Shown: positions 1 to 7,029 of the stretch, in pieces | Position numbering within the stretch: position 1 is the stretch's first letter | Layout: each line of letters starts with the position of its first letter | Origin: Gammaproteobacteria bacterium | Lineage (GTDB): Bacteria > Pseudomonadota > Gammaproteobacteria > Pseudomonadales > Pseudohongiellaceae | NCBI GenBank assembly: GCA_016762995.1 | Contig: JAESUT010000015.1 | Coordinates: forward strand, 6,042 to 19,047 | DNA: 13,006 bases | Reading direction: 5' to 3' | The notes under the pieces: generated by a model | The model's database searches: none | What the model was told of the DNA's origin: nothing | Seen by the model: only the letters and a program-made list of their open reading frames with translations | Made by a program: the position numbers and the translations under genes

Positions 1-1
1 A

Positions 2-1102
2 AATGTAGGAAATACTGCTGCGTCTGCCGTGACTCTGCAGGATAAATTCTTACATAATTCTCCGGCTGCAAATCGAAACATCAATGCCAGCCTATCCAAT
101 CTAGTAGGCCTGTTGCACGAGAGCCCTTCCTCCCCCGTACCGCCAGCAATAGCGCTGCTCATAAATTCTCTGAGAAGCCGGATAATTCGGGCGGGTGGTT
201 TAACGAATCCGAAGCTGATTGAAAACTCGCTGCTAGGTAGCAGCCTACTTATACGCAGAACCTCGGATACAAATATTCCAAACGGAGGCCTGTTAAGTCT
301 ACTTAAGCAGATAGCCGACTCGTTAGGAAACCAGAGAAGCTCAATTCGACGGGTCCCTGCAGGTATGAAATACCAGCAGGGACTCGGGATGATGCTCTAT
401 CTAAACAGCGACGTGGATTCCCTTGGGAGATTCACTCGTGAAGTCGAAGAGCAGTACAGTAACCTGGCGAATCTTCGCAATAGAGCTCAAGAAGACATGC
501 AGCACCACGCCTATCGGCTATTAGCGGAACTACCCGTCCTTTATAGAAACCAAGTTGAGTCTGTAAGTATCCGTTTCTTTGAAAAAAATAGAGAAGAAAA
601 AGAAGAATTCGACGAATCAGACTGTGGTGTTGATTTCAAATTCGAGTTCGGTAGCGGCAAGATCTGCACGAAGATACTCATCATCAACTCGTCGGTTTTC
701 CTATCTGTGGGATGTGAGAATGGAAGTACCGTGGAATACCTCACTACAAGCATAAATTCACTTGAGGAAAGGTTGTACAACTACGGACTAAAGCTCAAAG
801 AATTTAGGGCTGAAGTTCACGATGGATATTTAGCTCTGGACATTGATTCAACAAACGCGGGAAACCCAAACGAAGCGAAGCAGTTGCTGAGCCATGTTCT
901 CCCTACCTTTGCAGAAAGAACCGACGAGGAAACAAGAAATCAGTTGCTAAATGCTTACGCGGAAGGAACAATCCCAGCATTGAAAGAATTCGTCCTTCGG
1001 ATAAATACTCAAGAAGTAGGAGTAACTAGCGAAATACCCGCCCAGCTCTATTGCGCAATGGCGTGCTTCTTCGCACAACTATTCGAGCAAGAAATGGCGT
1101 AG
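2..1102 (+). CDS. FliK-like flagellar hook-length control protein with FlhB-like C-terminus (5' partial)
   Basis: The reading frame is open from the window edge. The first possible start, GTG at 29, has no Shine-Dalgarno sequence, so the gene probably begins upstream. Numbering from that GTG, residues ~36-100 are a helical Leu-rich stretch like the segment before the FliK C-domain. Residues ~165-263 follow the FliK C-terminal (Flg_hook) pattern: a Leu-Pro step, paired beta strands, then LEERLYNYGLKLKEF, matching the usual helix that ends in a 'GL' turn. In this family that domain contacts the export switch protein FlhB to stop hook growth. The last ~55 residues (~303-354) are unusual for FliK and resemble the end of FlhB/EscU-type proteins, notably SEIPAQLYCAMA at 334-345 (typical FlhB: 'deIPpeLYeAVAevla'). 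No NPTH autocleavage motif is visible. The family call rests on pattern recognition only; a hypothetical protein remains possible. Confidence 0.5.
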   Translation, partial: NVGNTAASAVTLQDKFLHNSPAANRNINASLSNLVGLLHESPSSPVPPAIALLINSLRSRIIRAGGLTNPKLIENSLLGSSLLIRRTSDTNIPNGGLLSLLKQIADSLGNQRSSIRRVPAGMKYQQGLGMMLYLNSDVDSLGRFTREVEEQYSNLANLRNRAQEDMQHHAYRLLAELPVLYRNQVESVSIRFFEKNREEKEEFDESDCGVDFKFEFGSGKICTKILIINSSVFLSVGCENGSTVEYLTTSINSLEERLYNYGLKLKEFRAEVHDGYLALDIDSTNAGNPNEAKQLLSHVLPTFAERTDEETRNQLLNAYAEGTIPALKEFVLRINTQEVGVTSEIPAQLYCAMACFFAQLFEQEMA

Positions 1103-1148
1103 GTGAAGCTGCCGAATCACCTACTTGCGAGTCGCCTAGGCGGCGACT
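1100..1148. terminator. Two hairpins between convergent genes (possible terminator)
   Basis: Two inverted repeats lie where the FliK-like gene and the hybrid kinase gene converge. TAGGTGA (1100-1106) pairs with TCACCTA (1117-1123) around a 10-nt loop. AGTCGCC (1130-1136) pairs with GGCGACT (1142-1148) around a 5-nt loop and overlaps the last codons of the kinase gene. Neither is followed by a T-run on either strand, so they are not canonical intrinsic terminators. They may still slow or separate the two transcripts. Confidence 0.3.
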
Positions 1149-3316
1149 TCACAGATCAATTCATCCATCGCAGAAACCAACTCCTCAAAGGAAAAGGGTT
1201 TAGTGATAAGCGGCGCATCCAGCTCTATACCCGACTTATCGGCAATGACGCCCGAAGGAAACCCGGACATATACAATATTTTTATATTCGGTAAACGCTC
1301 TCTAACCTGTTTGGCAAGCGACACACCATTTATTCCACCTGGCATGACTATGTCAGTTAACAAAAATTCAATATCAGGATTCTGCTCTAGTAACTTAAGC
1401 GCCAAATTTCCATCTGTTGCGGGAATCACACTAAAACCCAGCTCCTTCACGTAACTCGCCGTCACTTCCAACAGATCACACTCGTCATCCACTATGAGAA
1501 CCTTGCCCGACGCTTCTTTGTGGAGCCCACTACTCGGACGAGAACGCTGAGGAGTTTCTTCTTGCAATTCTTTTGCTGCCGGCAGAAAGATATCAATTGT
1601 AGTACCGTTGCCGACTTCGCTCGATATTTGGACACTTCCACCGGATTGCTTGGCAAATCCGTACACCATTGCCAAGCCCAGCCCCGTCCCTTTATCACGC
1701 TCCTTAGTAGAGAAGAAGGGTTCGAAAGCGCGGGATAGCGTTTCCTGCGTCATACCAGTGCCGGTATCGGTTATAGATATCTGCACATACATCCCTGGGT
1801 TCATTTTTTCCTGTTCTACGAGTGGGTTTGCCTGCGTAAGATGTAGAACTTTCGATTTTATCGAGAATTTTCCTCCATCAGGCATGGCATGAGCTGAATT
1901 AATAGCCAGATTCAATATCACATTCTCTAAACCAGACCTATCCACTAACACATTAGGCACGCTACTTTTCATATCGTAGCTCATTTCGATATCAGGCCCT
2001 AAAGTGCGCGGCAACATATCACTCAATTCTTCAACGATTGCCTTGATACTATTCGGTTTCGGCATTAACGGCTGACGTCTCGCAACGGCGAGCATACGCT
2101 GGGTAAGCTCCGCGCCTCTCGCGCCTGCTTTCTTGGCAGTCTCAAGTCGTTTCACTATGGGACTATCCTGCTCTACCTTCCTGAGGGCAAGATCAATATT
2201 ACCCATTATGACGCCGAGCAAGTTATTGAAGTCATGGGCCATACCGCCTGTTAGCTTCCCAATGGCATCCATTTTTTGACTCTCGCGCAGCTGTGTCTCT
2301 AGCTTCACCCTATCGCTAATATCACGGACGATGCAGGTGTTAGTAACCCCAGATTCTGTTTCGATAGCAGAAACCGCCGCTTCCACCGGTATACTTTTTC
2401 CTTCGCTATCTAACGCGAGCATAGAAATCAAGTTCTGCTCGTTCACCTTTTCGTTATTCAAAGGAAGTTTTTTCGAATGAGGTTTCGGGATACTTTCGAT
2501 ATCCAACTGTGGCAATAGATTCTGCAAATTGGACTTCATCAATTGGCTGCGAGAGAGCAAGAATATTCTTTCAGCCTGTTTATTCGCGAGCAGTATTTCG
2601 CCTCGATCGTTAGCAATTAGTATCGCATCCGCCGCAGATTCCACTAGAGAACGAAACTGTTTCTCACTTTCTCGAAGCGCCCGCCTAGCATTAACTTGAT
2701 CCGTTCTATCGTTAGCAATCCCCCCAATAGCAAATACATCGCCGCGCTCATTCAGAAGCGGAAAACGCAATATCGAGTAGTGCTTAAGGCCATCCGCTGT
2801 TTCCCAGACTGCCTCAAATTCCATTGGGCTTCTAAATTTTACAACCTGTTTCTCCTGGTCTGCCATCAATGTGGCATTGGCATTCACGAATATTTTGGAG
2901 AAGTCTATACGCTCCACTGGCGTATCCTTCGATCCAGTAAACTCTCGAAAACCTTGGTTGACTAAGTTATAGCTACCCTCCATGTTTTTTACCCACATCA
3001 TGCTTGGGTTCTTATCGAAGAAGCCTTCTAACAATTGAATATCCCTACGCAGCCCCTTCTCCTTGTTATTCAAACTTGCTGCCAATTGGAAATACTTCCA
3101 GATAGCTATCATTACAACTAACGCCAATAGAAAGAGAACGCTGCCAAGCACCCAGAGAACACCAGAATCGATTGCGATCTCAGCGTAAGTCGAAAACAAT
3201 TTTACGAGGCTCAAAGAACCAACCACGCTGAGGATCGCAGTTGCGAGGCACAGGACTAAGAGAGGAGCAAGCTCACTCTCCCGAATTGCTGATTTCGTTC
3301 TGTCATCCTGCAACAT
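1136..3316 (-). CDS. Membrane hybrid histidine kinase (2 TM, PAS-PAS-HisKA-HATPase-REC)
   Basis: This 726-residue sensor kinase has two hydrophobic helices (~18-40 and ~53-73) separated by only about a dozen residues, so sensing is probably cytoplasmic or within the membrane. PAS-like domains follow at ~95-208 and ~218-335. The HisKA phosphoacceptor is H361 in GGMAHDFNNLLG, the form usual in PAS hybrid kinases. The ATPase domain has an N-box (N473 in NLAINSAHAM), G1 (DTGTGM, 517-522), F-box (FEPFFSTK, 531-538) and G2 (GTGLGLA, 543-549). A C-terminal receiver (~604-722) keeps the acidic pair D610/D611, phosphoacceptor D655 and K706. All catalytic residues look intact. It lies 89 bp downstream of the receiver-EAL gene on the same strand and is likely co-transcribed with it. 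No Hpt domain is present in the protein or the window, so the onward phosphate partner is unknown. The start ATG has only a weak GAGAA upstream. Confidence 0.92.
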   Translation of the reverse strand: MLQDDRTKSAIRESELAPLLVLCLATAILSVVGSLSLVKLFSTYAEIAIDSGVLWVLGSVLFLLALVVMIAIWKYFQLAASLNNKEKGLRRDIQLLEGFFDKNPSMMWVKNMEGSYNLVNQGFREFTGSKDTPVERIDFSKIFVNANATLMADQEKQVVKFRSPMEFEAVWETADGLKHYSILRFPLLNERGDVFAIGGIANDRTDQVNARRALRESEKQFRSLVESAADAILIANDRGEILLANKQAERIFLLSRSQLMKSNLQNLLPQLDIESIPKPHSKKLPLNNEKVNEQNLISMLALDSEGKSIPVEAAVSAIETESGVTNTCIVRDISDRVKLETQLRESQKMDAIGKLTGGMAHDFNNLLGVIMGNIDLALRKVEQDSPIVKRLETAKKAGARGAELTQRMLAVARRQPLMPKPNSIKAIVEELSDMLPRTLGPDIEMSYDMKSSVPNVLVDRSGLENVILNLAINSAHAMPDGGKFSIKSKVLHLTQANPLVEQEKMNPGMYVQISITDTGTGMTQETLSRAFEPFFSTKERDKGTGLGLAMVYGFAKQSGGSVQISSEVGNGTTIDIFLPAAKELQEETPQRSRPSSGLHKEASGKVLIVDDECDLLEVTASYVKELGFSVIPATDGNLALKLLEQNPDIEFLLTDIVMPGGINGVSLAKQVRERLPNIKILYMSGFPSGVIADKSGIELDAPLITKPFSFEELVSAMDELICEVAA

Positions 3317-3405
3317 ATTTAGGTTCTCAAACTAAAACTGTACATTCAGTTGCCAATACCATCATTAGGCGCCCACTGTCTTGTGCTATTGTGAATCGTT
3401 TGGAA

Positions 3406-4617
3406 TCACACCATCACTTCACGAGGATTCTTCAGTTCGCCGTCTGTGTACAATGGCAGTATTTCTTCAGCATGAAGGGGCGCTGAAATCTGTCGACCTC
3501 GAATACTATTGAAGTTGCATTTACGAGCAAATTTCATTTGGTCTTCTGTATTTATATTGTCTCCACAAACAAGTAGCCCATTCTGTTTGCACAATGAGGC
3601 TAATGAACTGTAAAGAAATTCTGTTTCCATATTGTTCAAAAAATTTGGTTTGTTACTAAGACTCGACATGTTTATATTAATTTTGTCGATTGGTAGTTTA
3701 TCCAAATAGGGAAGAACATTTTCTCCTTCGCCAAGGACATTCAACACAATGCGAAAACCCTTTATACGGAGCCTTGAAAGAACATCTGCAATGGATGTTC
3801 GATTGCGCATGAAAGAATCCTCCTCGATTTCAATACCCACAAACTCTCTGGCGACATTAGAACGATCCACCATTTCTCCAAGCATATCGGGGAGATCTAG
3901 GTCTAGAAGGAGTGATTCTTCTAAGCTAACGCATACCTCAGGACTGAACCCTTGGCCTGACCAAGTACGAATATTTTCAAGGGCATGATCCAATGCCATT
4001 CTAGAGATACCCTTGCCTACTGAATTTTCCTTGATCCAGTTATCAAGGCGAAGCCCAGTAATTATCATTCCATCGTCCATGCGCCACTGCATACGAACAA
4101 GTAGCTTCTCGCCAGCTGAATTGACTGCTTGGTTTATCACAAGCTCCGGCTGATACAACACCTCAAAACCGTAGTCCAATTTTCGCGAAGGAGGTTTTCG
4201 GCTGATATCTGGCCGCGACTCCTTCTTAACATTTAGATAGGGCTTAAGTGCAGACTCAATGGCATCTATTGATGCAGGCTTTGTTAGAGTTCCGCCAATA
4301 TCTAGATTAAGCTCCTTCCCCAAAGCTTGCACAGAGGAGAGTGTTCGCTGATCCATACCGCTCATCAAAACAATGGCAGCTTTGCAGCTACGCCTAGCTA
4401 ACTCTCTAATAACTTCGACACCATCTGTGCCCGGCATTCGAAGGTCAAGAGCGATAACCGTGGGCTGCATTCGGTCTACCAATTCTACAACTTCAGAGCC
4501 TTCATTTACGCAGGTAACATCGAAACCAAGATCTTCAGCGAGCGCTCTAAATATTTCTCCGATTTCTTCCTCGTCATCAGCAACTAGGAGAGTTGGTTTC
4601 TGCGAAGCGTTACTCAT
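3406..4617 (-). CDS. Response regulator with degenerate EAL domain
   Basis: This 403-residue protein has a receiver at ~8-128 (acidic pair D14/D15, phosphoacceptor D58 in IALDLRMPG, K113 in LTKPAS) joined by a linker to an EAL-family domain at ~148-392. EAL domains normally hydrolyse cyclic di-GMP. Here the signature motifs are eroded. The EAL triplet reads KLL (171-173). The metal-binding Asn of the 'VNLS' strand is Ser231. The 'DDFG' motif is N293-V294-L295-G296. The 'KID' motif reads KIN (312-314), and the catalytic 'AEGVE' region reads CGDNI (351-355). E263 and the two glycines at 296 and 298 remain. I infer no phosphodiesterase activity; a c-di-GMP-binding or protein-binding output domain is more likely. 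The ATG at 4617 is preferred over one 66 bases upstream because a good GGAG site precedes it and the receiver fold begins directly after. The hybrid kinase downstream is the obvious partner. Confidence 0.88.
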   Translation of the reverse strand: MSNASQKPTLLVADDEEEIGEIFRALAEDLGFDVTCVNEGSEVVELVDRMQPTVIALDLRMPGTDGVEVIRELARRSCKAAIVLMSGMDQRTLSSVQALGKELNLDIGGTLTKPASIDAIESALKPYLNVKKESRPDISRKPPSRKLDYGFEVLYQPELVINQAVNSAGEKLLVRMQWRMDDGMIITGLRLDNWIKENSVGKGISRMALDHALENIRTWSGQGFSPEVCVSLEESLLLDLDLPDMLGEMVDRSNVAREFVGIEIEEDSFMRNRTSIADVLSRLRIKGFRIVLNVLGEGENVLPYLDKLPIDKININMSSLSNKPNFLNNMETEFLYSSLASLCKQNGLLVCGDNINTEDQMKFARKCNFNSIRGRQISAPLHAEEILPLYTDGELKNPREVMV

Positions 4618-4620
4618 AAT

Positions 4621-4626
4621 ATCTCC
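4621..4626 (-). promoter_or_regulatory. RBS fixing the start of the receiver-EAL gene
   Basis: On the minus strand GGAGAT stands with its GGAG core five bases before the ATG at 4617. The longer reading frame starting at 4683 has no comparable site, which decides the start. Confidence 0.75.
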
Positions 4627-4650
4627 AATTATTCTTAAAAAAATCCCACA

Positions 4651-4677
4651 CTTATATACAGGAAATTGCAAATTCCT
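4651..4677 (-). promoter_or_regulatory. Candidate promoter and operator dyad of the receiver-EAL/kinase operon
   Basis: On the minus strand a TATAAG (-10-like, 4651-4656) lies ~35 bases before the ATG at 4617. Immediately upstream is a dyad at 4660-4677, AGGAAATTGCAAATTCCT on the plus strand, symmetric at 16 of 18 positions. It occupies the spacer and -35 area, where no good -35 hexamer is visible. This suggests an activator-dependent or repressed promoter, but the assignment is by eye. Confidence 0.3.
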
Positions 4678-4971
4678 ATTCACAATGGCAATTACTGCAT
4701 CAAGTATTACGACAGAATCTCAACAACATTAACCAGTTATTAATATGGAATATTTTTTACTATTCGCCAAGTAAGAAACGACTGCGGAATAGCGAACTAG
4801 GAATTTTTGTGGGATTTATTCTACAAGCACAAGGTAGATTTCTAGGCCCGCGCAAGTAGTAAGTACATGAACTATAGAATTAACTGACATTGATGAAAGC
4901 CAGTGTGGCAATAAAATGTCAACTACAGAGGAGGTGAGGTAAAACGGGATAGAGCCGAGAACTAACGATAT

Positions 4972-5616
4972 CTAGATAATTCCAAGATTTATTGCTCTTA
5001 GTACAGCCTGTGTTCTGTCTCTTACATCAAGTTTCTCCAATATGGAGGAAACTTGGTTCTTCACAGTACCTTCTGATTTGTGGACGGCGAGAGATATTTC
5101 TCTATTGCTATAACCTCCCGCCATTAGCCGCAGCACTTCAAGCTCTTTAGTCGAAAGCTCAGTTACTGCCGCAACGTCTTCAAGCCCAGAAGCAAAACTT
5201 GATAATCCTTTTAGAGTACGCTCAGTAATTGCCGGCTGAACCAAAGTCTCACCTTGATAGACTTTTTCAATGGCGCTTACAAGACTGTCCAGCGAGACAT
5301 CCTTAAGGAGAAACCCTTTGGCCCCGGCTTCTAAACCTTCCAGAACCAATCTATTGTCATCGAATGTTGTCAGAATAATTGCAGGAACGGCAATACCGTT
5401 TCTATTCATAGCATGCAACGCTTCGATTCCAGACATTTTCGGCATTCGAATATCCAAGAGGAGCACATCTGGGTTGCACTTTCCTATCCCCTCTACAACC
5501 CCTGACCCGTCTTCTACCTGACCGACAACTTCAATATTCTCACTTAGCTCCAGAAGACTACAGATTCCCTGACGCACTAAATTTTGGTCTTCGGCCAACA
5601 TTACTCTAATCTTCAT
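4972..5616 (-). CDS. NarL/FixJ-family response regulator (REC + LuxR-type HTH)
   Basis: This 214-residue DNA-binding regulator has a receiver at ~2-118 with acidic E9/D10, phosphoacceptor D55 in LLLDIRMPK, and K105 in FLLKDV. A LuxR/GerE-type helix-turn-helix follows at ~152-212 (LSTKELEVLRLMAGGYSNRE, then EGTVKNQVSSILEKL). All receiver residues needed for phosphorylation are present. The ATG at 5616 is chosen because AGGTG lies six bases upstream; a GTG three codons earlier falls inside that site. The gene overlaps the end of the kinase gene by 11 bp, so translation is probably coupled and the kinase is its cognate partner. The target genes are not evident. The closest candidates are the operon itself and the divergent membrane-protein gene. 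Family assignment is firm, biological role unknown. Confidence 0.94.
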   Translation of the reverse strand: MKIRVMLAEDQNLVRQGICSLLELSENIEVVGQVEDGSGVVEGIGKCNPDVLLLDIRMPKMSGIEALHAMNRNGIAVPAIILTTFDDNRLVLEGLEAGAKGFLLKDVSLDSLVSAIEKVYQGETLVQPAITERTLKGLSSFASGLEDVAAVTELSTKELEVLRLMAGGYSNREISLAVHKSEGTVKNQVSSILEKLDVRDRTQAVLRAINLGII

Positions 5617-6817
5617 TTTCTGCACCTAATGGCACCTTAACGCAAAGCGAAAACCCCTCTAGAGACGCCTCCCAGTTGAGGCTTCCTCCTATTGCGGCGA
5701 CCCTTTCTTGCATGCCTTTGATACCGTTTCCTGCCACTATTTCAGATGGCGGAGAGCCGTTATCAGTGATAGTTAGCACGCACAGGCCATCGAGTTTTGT
5801 CATAGCTATACGGCAGGTATTCGCACTGCTATGGCGAATAACATTGGTGATGGCCTCCTGAGAGCAACGAAGAAGTATTTCAGCAAGCCGCACACTTCTT
5901 ATCAAAGGTGCTGCACTCCAATCTATGTCGAATACTACACTGGGAATACCTTCGATGAGCTTCTCGATAGAGCTTTTCAGGTCTATTCTGTCATCTTCTC
6001 GCAGCTCACTAACCGCCGTTCGAATATCGCCAAGTAAAAGCTTTGCAAGCGCTAGAGCTTGCTCCACTTTTTCCTGCGCTTTGTCCCCTCCATCATTCCC
6101 CGCACTAAAATTTTCACTCGCTTGCTTGGTAGAGCGCACGGAATTCTCGATGCCGGTACGCTGCTTGACATTGTGATTAGCTACTTCAAGATTTAGTATT
6201 AACGCTGTCATATGGTGGCCAAGGATATCATGCAGGTTTCTTGCTATTCGAACCCGCTCTGCCTGTGCCGTTGACTGTGAAAGCAGGTCTCGTGTTGCGA
6301 TTAATTCACGATTGAGCAACGCCGTTTCTTCGCGCCGCAGTCGCTCGCGAATTCCCCGCTGCACCGCACTAAGCGCAAACACTTGAAATAGACCATAAAG
6401 TACTGCGCTGGTTAGCGAATCGAACGAATTCTCCATGCCGTTGTGGAAGATCTGACTTAGCAGAAAAACCGTGATACTGACTAGCGCCAAGAATGCCGCG
6501 CGTCGAGGCCCATACAGTTCGGCTGCTTGAACGACCCAAACAATGGCGAGTATGGCAACGACATCGACTTCAACAAGAAAGAAGAACAGAGTAATGAGCA
6601 AGCCCAAAATCCAGAATATTCGATGCTTGCGAGACCTATCATCACCTATAAGAAAAACAATGAAGCCAATAAACATGCTGACTGCTAGAACGGCCACGAG
6701 AGGCCACAGCCATGTATCCCTCTCGGTATACACCGCTAACGATCCGATTAGAAAAATGACCAAAGTGCCGCTGAAATTCAGCATCTTCTCGCTATTGAAA
6801 TAGTCACTATCGGTCAT
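5606..6817 (-). CDS. Membrane sensor histidine kinase, HisKA_3 type (DesK/NarX-like)
   Basis: This 403-residue kinase has an N-terminal membrane half with about six hydrophobic segments (~13-30, 37-57, 67-82, 84-98, 107-124, 136-152) and no large extracytoplasmic domain, as in DesK-like sensors of membrane state. A charged helix (~153-190) leads to the HisKA_3 dimerisation domain with H196 in RNLHDILGHH. The ATPase part keeps N325 (EAITNVIRHS), the D352-N353-G354 motif and the glycine-rich GNGIKGM (363-369), followed by ERVAAIGGSL. A hydrophilic Gly/Ser/Asn-rich stretch at ~214-248 lengthens the helical hairpin beyond what is usual. The gene overlaps the NarL-type regulator downstream, so the two form one operon. 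A modest AGGG lies before the start ATG. Its promoter must lie in the 212-bp region shared with the divergent DUF2306-like gene. The signal is not apparent from sequence. Confidence 0.93.
   Translation of the reverse strand: MTDSDYFNSEKMLNFSGTLVIFLIGSLAVYTERDTWLWPLVAVLAVSMFIGFIVFLIGDDRSRKHRIFWILGLLITLFFFLVEVDVVAILAIVWVVQAAELYGPRRAAFLALVSITVFLLSQIFHNGMENSFDSLTSAVLYGLFQVFALSAVQRGIRERLRREETALLNRELIATRDLLSQSTAQAERVRIARNLHDILGHHMTALILNLEVANHNVKQRTGIENSVRSTKQASENFSAGNDGGDKAQEKVEQALALAKLLLGDIRTAVSELREDDRIDLKSSIEKLIEGIPSVVFDIDWSAAPLIRSVRLAEILLRCSQEAITNVIRHSSANTCRIAMTKLDGLCVLTITDNGSPPSEIVAGNGIKGMQERVAAIGGSLNWEASLEGFSLCVKVPLGAENED
5623..5627 (-). promoter_or_regulatory. RBS of the NarL-type regulator, inside the kinase gene
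   Basis: AGGTG on the minus strand lies six bases before the ATG at 5616 and inside the last codons of the upstream kinase gene. It supports the ATG over the GTG at 5625 and suggests coupled translation. Confidence 0.65.
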
Positions 6818-6922
6818 AGCTATGCCCTAGCTGGAAATTGAGGAACATTTTCTGCGCACCTATAGATTAGAATTCCTTGGCGCAAATTATTACATACCTA
6901 GGCGTTTGACCCTATAGGCCAA

Positions 6923-6946
6923 AAGTCACACTACAGAAAATGACTT
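6923..6946. promoter_or_regulatory. Inverted repeat AAGTCA-N12-TGACTT
   Basis: AAGTCA (6923-6928) and TGACTT (6941-6946) form a perfect 6-bp dyad with a 12-base spacer in the divergent control region between the two-component operon and the DUF2306-like gene. It could be an operator, possibly for the adjacent NarL-type regulator, but a short dyad like this can arise by chance. Confidence 0.22.
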
Positions 6947-6955
6947 CCGGCACTG

Positions 6956-6982
6956 TTGACAGAGTACAGCAATGAATACCAT
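6956..6982 (+). promoter_or_regulatory. Candidate sigma-70 promoter for the DUF2306-like gene
   Basis: A perfect -35 hexamer TTGACA (6956-6961) is followed after 15 bases by TACCAT (6977-6982), matching 4 of 6 positions of TATAAT. Spacing is short and the -10 weak. If real, transcription would start at about 6989 and the palindrome at 6994-7009 would lie just downstream of the start. Confidence 0.25.
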
Positions 6983-6993
6983 GCGACCCACTG

Positions 6994-7009
6994 TGTGATA
7001 AAAATCACA
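6994..7009. promoter_or_regulatory. CRP/Vfr-type binding site (perfect palindrome)
   Basis: TGTGATAAAAATCACA is an exact TGTGA-N6-TCACA, the consensus half-site arrangement for CRP-family regulators (CRP, Vfr). Its centre is ~29 bases before the chosen ATG of the DUF2306-like gene, and its last base is 8 bases before that gene's ribosome binding site. It is ~184 bases from the start codon of the divergent kinase gene. The position is too close to the plus-strand gene for ordinary activation, so repression of that gene or action on the divergent operon is more plausible. Confidence 0.65.
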
Positions 7010-7017
7010 TGAACCGC

Positions 7018-7023
7018 GAGGAG
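7018..7023 (+). promoter_or_regulatory. RBS fixing the start of the DUF2306-like gene
   Basis: GAGGAG lies six bases before the ATG at 7030. An in-frame ATG at 7009 would place this site inside the gene, has no site of its own and overlaps the CRP-type palindrome, so 7030 is the better start. Confidence 0.75.
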
Positions 7024-7029
7024 AAAACC

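Larger units (their letters stand above)
4618..4971. other. 354-bp intergenic region between two signalling operons
   Basis: No convincing gene is present on either strand. Its right end lies just after the stop of the NarL-type regulator and its left end holds the upstream region of the receiver-EAL gene. It is AT-rich around 4625-4760. I see no intrinsic terminator for the regulator gene and no RNA gene. A short GCCA-GTG-TGGC hairpin at about 4900 is too small to call. Confidence 0.6.

Noticed and set aside
3241..3486. 81-codon plus-strand frame across the gap between the receiver-EAL and hybrid kinase genes
   Set aside because: Mostly antisense to the two minus-strand genes, with no ribosome binding site or recognisable domain.
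4618..4683. 22-residue N-terminal extension of the receiver-EAL protein
   Set aside because: The upstream ATG has no ribosome binding site and would place the strong GGAG site inside the gene; the receiver fold starts right after the ATG at 4617.
4730..4739. TAACCAGTTA here and its complement TAACTGGTTA at 11321-11330
   Set aside because: A 10-bp quasi-palindrome shared by two AT-rich intergenic regions is not enough to claim a common operator.
4929..4937. AGGAGGTGA on the plus strand, a full match to the 16S rRNA 3' tail
   Set aside because: No usable start codon lies 5-12 bases downstream (a GTG within it reaches TAA after one codon), so it is probably chance.
5617..5625. GTG start three codons upstream for the NarL-type regulator
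   Set aside because: The GTG overlaps the AGGTG ribosome binding site that serves the ATG at 5616.
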